Shown piece after piece: positions 52,993 to 63,733 of a stretch of 64,000 nucleotides of DNA; position 1 is the first letter of the stretch; every line of letters begins with the position of its first letter. The notes below the pieces were generated by a model that did no database searches, was not told where the DNA came from, and saw only the letters and a list, made by a program, of their open reading frames with translations. Source of the DNA: Parasitella parasitica (taxonomy: Eukaryota; Mucoromycota; Mucoromycetes; Mucorales; Mucoraceae); assembly GCA_025201805.1 (NCBI GenBank), contig MU619264.1:94195-158194 (forward strand), in the 5' to 3' direction. A program made the translations under genes and the position numbers.

Positions 52993-53220
52993 ATGTCAAA
53001 AATACTGTCCGGAATCAAGAACAATATCTATCCAGCAATCGCACTCACAATTATACCCTGTGGATACTTTCTTGGCACTGAATTGCGAGAAAGAAATGAT
53101 ATCAAGAAAGCGATAGCAAAATCACCGCAAGAAACAGAGCAGGACATCGAGCATTTAAAACAGCAGCTTGAGGCATTGAAAGAAGAGCGCGAAATGGTTC
53201 TCAATAAGATAAATAAATGA
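52993..53220 (+). CDS. Small single-pass membrane/coiled-coil protein, unknown function
   Basis: A single-exon frame of 75 aa with ATG at 52993 preceded by CAAA. Residues 10-28 (NNIYPAIALTIIPCGYFLG) form one membrane helix, followed by a charged linker and a coiled coil (QDIEHLKQQLEALKEEREMV). Size and layout resemble small inner-membrane mitochondrial proteins, but I do not recognise the family. Head-to-head with the ATP synthase subunit g gene, which suggests, but does not prove, a mitochondrial role. Confidence 0.6.
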   Translation: MSKILSGIKNNIYPAIALTIIPCGYFLGTELRERNDIKKAIAKSPQETEQDIEHLKQQLEALKEEREMVLNKINK

Positions 53221-53505
53221 TGAAACAATCTATTATATCTATGGGTAAATTAAATGGTGTTTACTACATGGTATTTGCCCTCACCCCTTTAAATAAACAA
53301 TTACACAATAAAAAAAAGCCTTAAACACTGCTTAAAAAGCACATATTCCCAAATCAACCAGTTGGCTCAACTAGAAAGAGCACTGTATCACGGTGGTTTA
53401 TTATTGCATTTAACCCCTCATCTATAACTTGATTGATAAACCTCCTTCCCAGGTTCCCCTTTTTTGTTTCTTTTTTATCTCTTTTCTACACATCTCAATT
53501 AAAGA

Positions 53506-54525
53506 ATGCTTAAGCAATCTCATACTACCACTGCAAAGTCAACTGCTTCCTTAAAACGAAGCAATTTATATGATAAAGTCAGACAGGATCTATTTGAAGA
53601 TACTTCTGGTCGCAAGCAGCGCGATGAATTCAAAACGCCATCCATCACAACCATTTGTTTACTTCAAATCCAAGCGTATATCATTCAAATTCTTACTAAT
53701 TTACCAACATTTACTATAAAAAAATCACCAAATCAGTCATCTTCGATTTATTATTTGATCCAACAAAAGAAACTTCATGCAATATCATCTTTAAAATCAG
53801 CCTTGACTCAATGCTTTCGTTGGTGCTTGTTAATCATCCTACTCTTGCTTGATAATGTCGCTCGTATTCTAAATGTTGAAGGAGAGATGGCCCACATTAC
53901 TAGTCAAAGAAAGCATCAATTAGAAGCAGAAGAAGATTATGACGATGATACTTTCTCAACAGAAACGTATCATCATGACCTATGCGCAAACACAAAGCCG
54001 AACAATGACGGAAGCTCGGAACCGCCTTCACCAACTAGAAGAACATTGGTATCACCCTCCTCGCCCATCAATTCTCCCACTCCAAATTTTGTAGTTCGCA
54101 AAACCAGACATTCCTTTACCAATGCGCCTTTACCTGCACCCACACCTGCTGCAGCTGTAGCAGATGAATCTCCAGTGTTTGGCCCTTCTCGCACTCGCGT
54201 AGGTCATATCAGATCTTTATCTAACAACATGGTTGATCAAAAGCAGCCAATGTCGCCGCAAAAATTGCGTCGTATCACAGCGCAACGAGAGATTAATATG
54301 CAAAACAGCATTTTACCTATCGTGCCCAAGAAAAGCAACCATAATCACGATCACCATCATCACCACCACCATCATACATCTAAAAAGCCTCCTGTTTCAA
54401 ATTCAGTGGCATCTCGTTCATCATCTGAATCGAGCACCATCATCAAAGAAACTCATGATAAGCCTCGAATGCAGAAAACAATGTCATTATCGACAGCTCA
54501 ACAATATCACAAGGAGGTAAATTGA
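53506..54525 (+). CDS. Hypothetical membrane-associated protein with histidine tract
   Basis: A 339-aa single-exon frame. The N-terminal 110 residues are basic, with one hydrophobic segment (FRWCLLIILLLLDNVARIL, about residues 105-123). The remainder is low-complexity: acidic patch EAEEDYDDDTF, Ser/Pro-rich SPSSPINSPTPN, and HDHHHHHHHH around residue 285. No known domain was recognised. It may be a fungal tail-anchored or cortical protein. The final codons KEVN then stop coincide with a possible GTAAAT donor (after GAG), so a further exon is possible but none was found. Confidence 0.55.
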   Translation: MLKQSHTTTAKSTASLKRSNLYDKVRQDLFEDTSGRKQRDEFKTPSITTICLLQIQAYIIQILTNLPTFTIKKSPNQSSSIYYLIQQKKLHAISSLKSALTQCFRWCLLIILLLLDNVARILNVEGEMAHITSQRKHQLEAEEDYDDDTFSTETYHHDLCANTKPNNDGSSEPPSPTRRTLVSPSSPINSPTPNFVVRKTRHSFTNAPLPAPTPAAAVADESPVFGPSRTRVGHIRSLSNNMVDQKQPMSPQKLRRITAQREINMQNSILPIVPKKSNHNHDHHHHHHHHTSKKPPVSNSVASRSSSESSTIIKETHDKPRMQKTMSLSTAQQYHKEVN

Positions 54526-55006
54526 GCTTGGGAGCAAAGGACCAGAGGAACCATTAATCTTTATACAAAGTTGAATAGTGTAGTAACAGTAACAAATCTA
54601 CAAACAAGATATCATCAAAACCTTATGAACGATGCTGTTCAGCATGCACAGGGCCATCCTTGACTTGAACTTTTTTATTTTTGAATGAATAAAATGTCTT
54701 TGAAAAACTACTCTTCGTCAGTTTATTGTAAATATTTGCCACAACACAAGGAGAAGCTTATATTTATAGCAATTTGCCTTTAATTGACAAGCGCTCTACA
54801 CTAAATATAAAAATAGGGGCCTTGAAAGCTTTTTGTTGTTTGTGTGAAAATCTTGACCAGATTTTAATTACGGTTACATCAATTGACTTTCATACACTTG
54901 ACACGCAAGAATAGGGGAGTTCGTTAGTCATGTCGATAAAGAGACAAACGGGAGCAAATTGTTGTGGTTTCCCCTTCTTCTTGTTTTAATTCACTTTATC
55001 TGGAAG
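54526..55006. other. Intergenic region and leader of the NTF2-like gene
   Basis: About 480 bp. A 19-codon upstream ORF (54930-54989, MSIKRQTGANCC...) ends 17 bases before the main ATG. No other feature seen. Confidence 0.5.
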
Positions 55007-56130
55007 ATGCTCGCTACTGTCGCTGCCGATGCTGCTCCTGCTATAACTGACATCTGGAGCAGCTACAAGACTAAACGTACAAGTGTTGACCTATACAGTG
55101 CGAATGCAGTCATTATGTTTGTACCTAGTTCCGTTGGCGCTCGAGGACCTGCACAGATCCGCAAGTTCTTTTTGAGCCCACAATTTTCTGAAAAGGTCAA
55201 TTCAGTGCAAGAAGTAGTCTACAATACTGTCTCATCAAACAACAAACTGATCGAAGAAGTTACTTGGACAATCACTTTTCATTCGGATGAGTGCAAATGG
55301 CTGGTACCTCAATTGGACGATAGATATCTAGTAAGTTATTGTGATTATAGCAAAATGCAACAATTGGTTGTACTAATGTATTTCAATAAGATAAATGCAA
55401 CCGTCCAATTTCCTGTTGTAAGTTGATTAGTAGTGCAAATTCTAATTTGGTATATTAGTAACAATCTTCTTCAGACTACGTCAGTTTCCTTTGATAAAGT
55501 AGACAACAAAATTGAATCCATTCGTTATCTTTGGGACCAAGCTTCTGTATTGAAACAACTGAAGGTTATAAAGGACGAAATAAAATGGCCAGTTACGGGG
55601 GGACTGCAGATTGAAGTACTTCGATCACCACAAACAGTTCGTTTAATAGGCTTAAATACTGAAGAGGTGGACGTGGGGGATCAAAAGGTAAATTAATGAA
55701 CATAGAAGACATAGCGAGCTATTACTAACAAATTATGTCATAAACCAGACTCAAGGCGATCAGCCACGAAATCAATTCTGTAAGTTGACTATGAAATATG
55801 CCCTATACAATTATAATGTATACTAAGCATCCTACAGCGCCTGGTAGAATATTTGGCCCTGTTGATCCCAAAGATCAGGTCAATAGACCTGTACGTCGTG
55901 CAGAACCCAATGCTCCTCCTGATCGAAACATTTTCACTTATCAGCCTCCTGCTGAGCGTCCTCTTGTTGAGCCTTCAAACAAACTCAAATCAACCTTTAA
56001 TATCTTTACGCATGATGATGGAAGTACTGCAAATTCGACGTTTTTTAACACAAACATTACACAATCAAAAAGTTTGCCTGCTGCTGCTGGCAAACCGACT
56101 CCTCGCATCACTCGTAGTATTATTGGATAA
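55007..56130 (+). CDS. NTF2/SnoaL-like domain protein, uncharacterised fungal family
   Basis: Five exons (55007-55330, 55391-55417, 55475-55687, 55749-55779, 55838-56130), including micro-exons of 27 and 31 nt, join to 295 aa. The first ~180 residues follow the cone-shaped NTF2/SnoaL fold: helix ITDIWSSYKTKRTSVDLYSA, RGPAQIRKFFLSPQFSEK, TWTITFHSDECKWLVPQL, then VSFDKVDNKIESIRYLWDQASVLKQL, where YWDQASVLxQ is the hallmark end of fungal SnoaL-like proteins. The C-terminal 100 residues are disordered, with RNIFTYQPP and FNIFTHDDGS repeats. No catalytic residues can be named, and the function is unknown. The exon 5 start was placed at 55838, since the earlier AG gives a stop. Confidence 0.75.
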
Positions 56131-56171
56131 TACAATAATAAAAAGAAGGAAGTGTGTATTTATCGTTTATT

Positions 56172-57431
56172 TTATTGACTACCACTGGAGCTGCTATCAG
56201 TACTACCACTACTGCCGGCGCTTGGCTCTGTTGACAGTAAGATTTCCGCTGCTCGATTTAAGTCTGATTTAGATGAGATTAATGCATTTTTGATATCTTG
56301 TCTTGAGTAGTTGGGGAACATAGCAAACATTGTATCAATATCTTCTTCTTTGATAGGCGGTGGTGGTGGGGAAGAACGTACATTTCTTTGCCTTGCTGCT
56401 GATGAGGGTGTAGAAGTGGTAGTGGGTGAATGGCTTACGCTGGCTGCTCCTCCTGCTGTGGATTTCTTTTTATTGTTTGTGGCTAGTACAGGCAAAATAT
56501 ATTTAGAAGTAATAGATCTTGTCCATTTTGGGAACCGCCATTGCTTCAAACCGGCTGTCATGTCATAAGCAGCACCTATAACTAATCCACAAATGGAAGG
56601 TATAACGGATGCTGAAGAATTCGACAACAAGAGCTAAGGTTCAAAGTACAAGATATGTCAAGTACGAGAGCATAAAGATATACATATATATATATTTACC
56701 TGAGTTGCTGCAAGGTAAACGTATATTTTATCGGTTAATGTGGTACCCAGCACGTTCACTTGAAAACTAGGAGGAATCATCTCTTGATACTGGTACAGAA
56801 TAGAAAATAAAATTGCATAACTAGATTCAATTAACTATTTTGTCCACACACACACACACACCCTCCAGTCTGTACTAATTGACTTACGATCCACTTGCAA
56901 TTGATTTAAATCCAAATCTTGAGCCTACAGCTAATGCGCCTGTTTGTAGGAATGTAGACGCGACAAAAGAGATGAAAACCAAAGCCTATATCATAACCTG
57001 ATGAGCGCTGCTTTTTCCTTTAAACCAAAACTTGTTTTCATACGGCATATTTAGAACTTCCATATCGTCGTTCGACTACTTTCATTTTATAAATTAACCA
57101 TGTGCCTACAACAGTTGCTCCAACACTACTGAAGGCCCAATGTGACGTAAATATCTTCCACATCTAAGTATTATTTGCATTACATTGATTTGTCCATTCA
57201 TTTGTTTAACATAATATACCTGTCCATTTTCGATTCCAAGATGAGATATTTGCAGACTCATATGAGGTTTAAGATTGCAGACATATGCTAGTACAGAGCA
57301 ACCACCCACAACAGGTACCAGGAACTTGGTCACAGGTGCGTTTCGAAAACCTATGCACGAGAAATCAAAAATGAATACAGTGGTTAATATATTTAGTCAG
57401 AGTTTTTACCTGAAGGTCCATCAGCATCCAT
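56172..57431 (-). CDS. Rhomboid-like membrane protein with CUE/UBA domain (UBAC2/Dsc2 type)
   Basis: Six exons (57410-57431, 57220-57350, 57044-57163, 56888-56985, 56700-56820, 56172-56633) give 317 aa. Several membrane helices resemble inactive rhomboids: VTKFLVPVVGGCSVLAYVCN, WAFSSVGATVVGTWLIYKMK with VERRYGSSKYA, LGTTLTDKIYVYLAATQLLL and SVIPSICGLVIGAAYD. No rhomboid Ser/His dyad is evident. A Ser/Pro-rich linker precedes a C-terminal CUE-type domain (IDTMFAMFPNYSRQDIKNAL..SKSDLNRAAEILL) that binds ubiquitin. UBAC2/Dsc2 proteins belong to ER or Golgi membrane ubiquitin ligase complexes (ERAD, Dsc complex for SREBP cleavage). Intron 4 contains a CA repeat (56849-56862). Convergent with the NTF2-like gene by 41 bp. 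Confidence 0.88.
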
Positions 57432-58589
57432 TTTATCTATAATGTTAAGTAATTAGTCGCAAGCTGTCTATCCGCTGACTATATTAATTTGTTTCAAAAA
57501 AAAAGTAAAAGAGAAAGAAGATGAACACTTGAATGTGTTCAATCGGCACTTTTATCCTCGCACTACAAGTTTGAGTAGAGAGGACAAATGCTGGGTTCAA
57601 ACAAACAGCTCAATGTGAGAATTAATCATGATATGGCATGCATGATGTACTTAATTTCCTTACAAAACCAAATCAAGAGATTATAATGAATTGAATCGCG
57701 GAAAACGTAGGATCTTCATTATCAAGTAAAAACGATTTCTTCCCATTTATAGCCAAATCTATGATAAAGTAAAAGCTTTCAGGTTCATGTAATATGCTGA
57801 GATTTTTACTTGAGTAGTATTAAACCTCTCTTGATTTTAATTGATTCGATATATCTGCAAAAAATGCTGCTCTATGTTGATAGCTTGTATATAAGAGACT
57901 CACGAAAATCCTTTACTTTCAAAAAAATAACAGGTTCTGCGAATAACTTTTTGATGTCTACGCCATCAAATGGTTATATGAGTATCTATTAGATAGCTTC
58001 GATTGTGGTGGTATCCAACAAGTATAGAACAAGTCTTGCCTCGTCTTCTATACCCAGTTATACAATTTATATGAATTTTTTTTACGAACATCATATATAC
58101 CATTCGATTTAATCAAAGCATATACCAATTGGACCCGGCTATATTTTATGTATGTTTGATCTTGGATAAGGTGATGCATTCTGCATCGGACTGTTCAGTT
58201 TTCATGCCAACACTTGAGCAGAAAACAACTGCTTTTGCACAAAGCTTTTGTTACATGCGTAACCTAGTAAACATAAAGCAGCTATAAGATAGCCTCAGGT
58301 GTGGCAGCAATAAATATAAGTTGAGGACATCAAATGCTAACAAAAAAGCAAATAAACTTTTTTAATGTTTACACTGATTTGACACAATACTACGTTTACA
58401 ATGTTATTTTTTCAAATAATTTATACAGGCAACCTTGTTTTAGCTGAAATTCAGAGTATAATTATTATTGATGAAAAGAATAATAGTCGAACCCAAAACT
58501 AATGATGAAGTTAAAATGCTATTTTGTACAATCTGTACTAATGGGAGGAGGTGAAGGGAAGGGATAACAAGAAAAAAAAACAAAAGTGA
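57432..58589. other. Intergenic region, 1.2 kb
   Basis: Left part is the promoter of the UBAC2/Dsc2-like gene. No supported gene. A small plus frame (57810-57992) has no features. Confidence 0.55.
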
Positions 58590-60340
58590 AGGGTATTTAG
58601 TGTGCAAACATACCTTGATGAATAGTTTGAATGAACAGGACAAGCATAATAGCCATAATTCGTCTATTTGTAATTTGTTTAAACTTTTTGATCCATTAAG
58701 TAAAATAAAAGAAACTTACCATTTCTCCTTCAGAAACTTGTACGTTTTCAGCTACATGTATCATTGAAGATCTAAAGTACGAGCCAACAAATGTTTCTAT
58801 ACGATCTTTAAAAGATTGGCTCAGTTGAGCATCTGAACCTTGAAGGTAGTCATTGCTTCAACTAGGAGGCCCGTCTTCCAGTAGTCATCCTCGATGCTCA
58901 GGATGTAGATTTGATACATGTAAGCTACTGTCTTTATCTGTCATTTCATAATAAGTATGTAAGTATGAGAAAAAAATCTAATCTTTTATTATCGATTGAC
59001 TTTGCTCATCCGCTATTACTCGTAGCGATTGATTTATCTGTTTTTTACCATTTCTAAGGCATAACAATATTAATTTCATGTTAAACAGTAAATGCCACGA
59101 TAAGATACCCATTTTTTTTAATGCTTCTTCGTATTCCTCGCTTGTAGTTCGATTTTCTTCTTCAAGTGATTTCAATAGATTGATCTATGTTAATTGTATT
59201 GCATAAATAATCCATTTATATGCATCAAACCCAAGCTGTCTTCACCAGCTCTTCTTCACTTTGCTGAATGCCCGAATACTTCTATAAGTGTGTCGATTTC
59301 TTTGGCTTTTTATACTAAATCTGTTGCTAGGTCTCGCATATTTTCTATTTACGATTGAACATTAGGATCTTTCTTTTTGCATCTGGATGTTTTAGTACCT
59401 TGAAACACTTCAGGCTCATCTGCTTGTACTAGAAACCCAGTAGAGCTGATTAAATCAACGTTATTCAGCTTTTTTTTCTATGTGCATACTATTAGGTTGG
59501 GTTACTAGTATATTTTGGTTGAGCTATGCCATGCGAGATTTTTCGGAAACGTAATACATACTATTTGTAAACATCCTTGCCATCTATTTAATTGTTCGAT
59601 CATAGTGTGCGCGAAGGTAGATTTGGCTTTTCACTCACGGCGTCGATGGCATCTTGTACCGTAACTGTGTTAATCTGTTAATAATTTATATTTTTGAACA
59701 AGTGTGTTGTTTAAATTCTTAAATCCCAGCAACCTTATAGGTTGCTCAAGTTGCATATTACTGTACCGCATAGAGAAGGAGACCAAACGGAGAACGTTAA
59801 TTATCAGATGGTTCAACCAGACATATTCAAAGGAGCCCAAAGCTACATCTTTTTGAATCTTTAATAGATAGATTATCTGCATTGAACTGTTAGAGTACGC
59901 TGTGCTTACCAGATACTCTTTCTTTTCATCTACCCTCAAATATTGGTTCTCCGTATTAGTAAGCAATAAATAGTTTATTTATGTTGATATAGTCGTCTTG
60001 ACAACCTAAAAATATTACCAGAACTACAGGATCAAGCCATTGATATCATCAGAAATATAATCGTAGCAAAAGTTCATATATACCCAATCCTTCAAAAAAG
60101 ATATTTGCTAATAATTAAATCACGCGATGAAGATGGCTTCGTGAAAGACAAGCCCACACAGTTAATGCATTCATCATCTAATCCTTTATGGAGATGCAGC
60201 AACAGCCCATCAAATACTTTAAACACTTTGTGCATTATATCTTGAACTAACTCTTTTCTTGCCTGGATTGTTGACAGTCCTCAAATCCTTATTGCGTACA
60301 TGAGGATCTTTAGATTATCTTTTTATTCCTCTTAGTTTCT
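58590..60340 (-). pseudogene. Broken coiled-coil protein gene, family not recognised
   Basis: The minus strand shows a series of protein-like segments in order. They run from ARKELVQDIMHKVFKVFDG (about 60270) through QKDVALGSFEYVWLN and VTVQDAIDA (about 59650), MIEQLNRWQGCLQI, SSTGFLVQADEPEVFQGTK and MRDLATDLV..KAKEIDTLI to KYSGIQQSEEELVKTAW. They continue with LKSLEEENRTTSEEYEEALK (59130) and LQGSDAQLSQSFKDRIETF, ending with a hydrophobic AIMLVLFIQTI at about 58645. Some junctions have GT-AG sites, but at 59290-59330 an in-frame TAA and a one-base frameshift interrupt continuous similarity of style, and other stops lack splice sites nearby. I infer a decayed or heavily mis-assembled gene for a helical, possibly membrane-anchored protein. 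No domain name can be given. Confidence 0.4.
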
Positions 60341-60717
60341 GGACATCAGATAACAGAAATCAGTATGAAAGGCAATACTTCCCATGAACCAAAAATATGT
60401 ATGATTACAGAGATTAATCGAATATATCTTTAGGTCCATCAAGTTTGTAGGATGACCAAAAATCAGGTTTTGTTTCATTTGTTAGTTTGCTTGTTTGCTT
60501 GTATTTTCAGCTATTTTGAAAACAAAAATCTACCCATCTAACTGTTCTATTAACAAATACAATTGCGGTTGCTTGAAGCTGCAAGTAATTCTAATCTTTA
60601 GCACACACATTAAGCTATACAAAGTACAACAGTTCGCATGAGATCTATGCCGTACAGCCATCCGACCTGTCTTTATGCAATCCTCCCATGCTGAAGCATG
60701 CATTCTGTATTACTATG
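60341..60717. other. Intergenic region between the two decayed genes
   Basis: No supported feature. AT-rich sequence, with possibly lost 5' exons of the Tvp38-like relic toward the right end. Confidence 0.5.
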
Positions 60718-61106
60718 TGTGGATATATATTTGGTTTTCCTAAAGGATGTCTTCCTACCGCTTGAGGCGCCTTTTTGAGGGGCATTGTCACATTTACTCT
60801 AGTGAGGAAAATGAATCTTGATCATTTCATTAGAAAAATATCAATCAGGAAGCAGGAGACATTTGGAGCCATGTCAATTGTCATTAGCCAAGGAGGATTC
60901 AGGATAGCTTTCTTGATTTATGTCTGTCCTCTTCCTTGGGAAGTGTCTAACGTTATCATGTCACTTTGTGATGTTGTAAGCTTCAAAACTTAATATTCAG
61001 TGGCTTTTCTAGTTTCTGTTAAACCAGGCATAGAAGTATTGGTTGAGTCGCAATTAGCAACGTTAACCGACGCCAATTTGCCGCCTGAAGCACATAAGTT
61101 GCATCG
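60718..61106 (+). pseudogene. Tvp38/TMEM64 (SNARE-associated Golgi/VTT domain) protein relic with in-frame TGA
   Basis: One frame reads CGYIFGFPKGCLPTA, a TGA at 60763-60765, then GAFLRGIVTFTLVRK, and QGGFRIAFLIYVCPLPWEVS to about 60990. After an intron-like gap a second frame gives SVKPGIEVLVESQLATLTDA to HKLHR at 61106. FGF.KG.LPTA.GA and GGF+IAFL+...PLPW..SN are hallmarks of fungal Tvp38-like membrane proteins (VTT domain, lipid scramblase-like Golgi proteins). The stop falls where Ser is usual (PTASGALFG). The N-terminal helices and the C-terminus are missing, and the second segment is out of phase with the donor. Together these indicate a decaying copy. Confidence 0.6.
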
Positions 61107-61563
61107 GTAAGATAAAGGCAAATATCTTGAGAAGTTCTACGTAGTAAAATAGTTAACTCAATTGCTGATAACAGTACTGACTAATTATAGTAATAGGTCA
61201 GCGAGGTGATGAACATATTCTCATTCACTGAATACAGCACCTAATTTCTCGGATGTAAACTTTGCTAAACAAGTATTTTTTGTTGTTTAAAAAGTAAGCA
61301 TGCTTTGAAGAACGCAACTTGGATTTTCTGGCTTTGCATATATTGCGCTATCCCTCATCTCTAGCATCAAAATATCTTATGAGGATGTTTAAAGTGGAAT
61401 ACATACCCTTTGTCTTGTAAAAAAAACCATCATCAGTCAGTCTTTTAGAATTATATACATAGAGAGCTTTTTACATGTTCCTCCTTTGGCTCTACCTAGC
61501 TGATTTAGGACTTCCCACAGAACTCAATTTGCGCTTACACAATCATTGTGTATTTGATAGACA
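61107..61563. other. Intergenic region
   Basis: About 460 bp between the Tvp38-like relic and the 3' end of the PD-(D/E)XK-like gene. It may include degraded downstream exons of the relic. Nothing firm. Confidence 0.5.
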
Positions 61564-63733
61564 TCAAAACGTATAAATATTAGAGATGCTCAATTCGGAA
61601 AAATTTATTAACTATGTGTATAATGTGTATATTTTGTGTGAAGGACATTACTTTTGAGGAGAGCGAAAGCTTACCAACGTGTTTATGTTTGGCTTTCGAT
61701 TTGGTGACCAAATGCTTTCTTCGGGATCACTTTCATAAAAAGCATCCAATATCGCTGTTGCCGTTGTCTGCATCAACATCTATATGCGTAAATGCGATAT
61801 TCAGAAAAAGAAAAAAACAAAAAAAAAGCACATTCTTCTTATTTTACAAACCTTCAATTGACCAAGTCTTTTGAAGCAAGGTTCAAGTGAGGAGAAATCG
61901 TACAGATCGCGAGGCAGATAGAATTGGTTGAGCATAGACAATCTATACAACTTATAGTAATCATTATCCATGGCAAACAATTGACACTTGAAGCCTTTGA
62001 AGTTAACGGCAAGGAATAATTAGCATACAAGTGGATATAGTATGCGGCTCTTGGTATTTGTTTTACCTTCCACAAGCAATCCATAAACAACTTTTTCTTT
62101 TAACACGGTCATTCTATCTAATTCATCCTTCATCAAATTGCATAGCTTGATAAAGTCTGGATGTTTGTCATCCGTTTGCTTGAGATTGTTCATAAACTGT
62201 GAGCTCTTTACTTCACACATGAAAGGCATTGCAGATTGATTGTTGAACTCAGCTAACACAGAAAGATCAGGACGGCGACCATCTTGTTCACGACGCATTT
62301 TGCTTCCAAGAGATTCATCAGTATTCCTATGCAGTAAATAATAATAAGAAAGAAACGCTCCGTCAGATGAAATTATGTAATGATACCCCAATAAAGTCAA
62401 GCAATCCTCGTTCAGACACAAGAAAGGCGTAACAATACTTTCAACCAAAAAACTGCAAAACAATGGCTCTTTCATCTTTACGGCGCTAGTCTTTCGAGAC
62501 TTTTGAATGCTATGGAATCATGCTAATATTAAGCCAGAGAAAAGGCAACATATATATACCGTAATACTTACAGATCCAGAACAGTTCTAGCAATCAACTT
62601 CATATCATTATCATTGGTATTGACGACAGAGCAGTACCACACCTCAGCTTGTCTCTCTCCAGCATCAAAATCATCGGCAAGGATCTAGTGTTAAACTGTG
62701 TTAAACAAGTCGATTGTTTGGACTAAAGGACAAGAGATGCATACATTGGCAATCTTTGCCACTTCAGAGAAATCAATTGGCTTAGGTTTGGGATATTTCT
62801 GGGAAATTTCATTCTTTGCGTCCACCCACTGTTCAGCATTCAAATTGTAGTATCGTCGATTCTTGTCATCAAACCACATGATACCGTTTAGAGCTCTAAA
62901 TGGCAATTAGTAATGTATTCACCAGGGTTCTTATAATAAAGGATATACTCACAGTTCTTGAGTGTGATTGATGCAGACTCGGCCATGCTCCAGCATATCA
63001 ATACATCTATTTCGAAAGACGTGAAAATTCTTGGAGATGTTAGAGTTGTTGACAATCCACTAAAAAGAAAAGATGTAAGTATTACTATATTATTTTAAGC
63101 GTACGTTTCATACCACGTTATCGTGCTGTTGGATAGTGATTCGTTGTTCTCCATCCACAAGATAATCCAACTTTTCGGTATTCCTTCGTCGTTCATCATC
63201 ATTTACATCATCCTCAGCTTCGTCTTCATTATCGTCCGAGTCGGATTGATGTTGTTGCTTTCTTTTTCTGCTGCTGCTGCTGCTGCTGTTGTTGTTGTTT
63301 GCTGTGATATTCTGTGTGCCTACAGAGCCTACTACAACATTGGTGTGTCCGATCTGATTGTTGGTTGTAACCTAAATAAAAATTCGATTCAGTGATTTTG
63401 TATAAGAGGTCTTCGTTAAAAGGAACATACAGATGTAGATGAAGAAGACGGATTTCGACCTCGTATTTTCTTGATCAGTTTCTGACAGCAAGATAGTGTT
63501 GGTTAAAACTAGCCACTCTTCGAAACAATCAAACCCACGTCGAAATTTTTATGATACCCGCGCATAATATCAGTGGCTTTCTTTTCTACCAGCTCACTTG
63601 AAATCATCACCTGTAAGTCATTCTTCATATTCTGGGCAGCAAGTTGTAAGTTTCCATCCAGTTTATTCACATAATACAATAAGGCAGATTCGAAAGTCCA
63701 AGTTTGCGGTCGATTTATGAAGAAATAATCCAT
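61564..63733 (-). CDS. Putative PD-(D/E)XK nuclease-fold protein, lineage-specific, function unknown
   Basis: Ten exons on the minus strand (63539-63733, 63431-63481, 63114-63371, 62953-63059, 62745-62895, 62572-62684, 62067-62509, 61852-61994, 61675-61779, 61564-61611) join in frame to 537 aa. The N-terminal 65 residues are helical (TWTFESALLYYVNKLDGNLQ). They are followed by a basic patch, a Ser/Asn run, a KRK-QQHQ nuclear-signal-like stretch and an acidic tract. A module with RYYNLNAEQWVDAKNEIS (residues ~170-225) precedes the C-terminal region. There RRPDLSVLAEFN, 18 residues and then CEVKSS form a D373...E391-x-K393 pattern, the PD-(D/E)XK core. After it come LCNLMKDELDRM and VVYGLLVEGFKCQLFAM. 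Similar YG.LVEGF.C..Y.M endings recur, to my knowledge, in expanded Mucoromycota families. Nuclease activity is an inference. Only the motif and fold-like order support it. Confidence 0.7.

Noticed and set aside
63123-63395. Plus-strand 90-codon frame with an Ala/Val run
   Set aside because: It is the antisense of the CAG/AAC-rich third exon of the PD-(D/E)XK-like gene.
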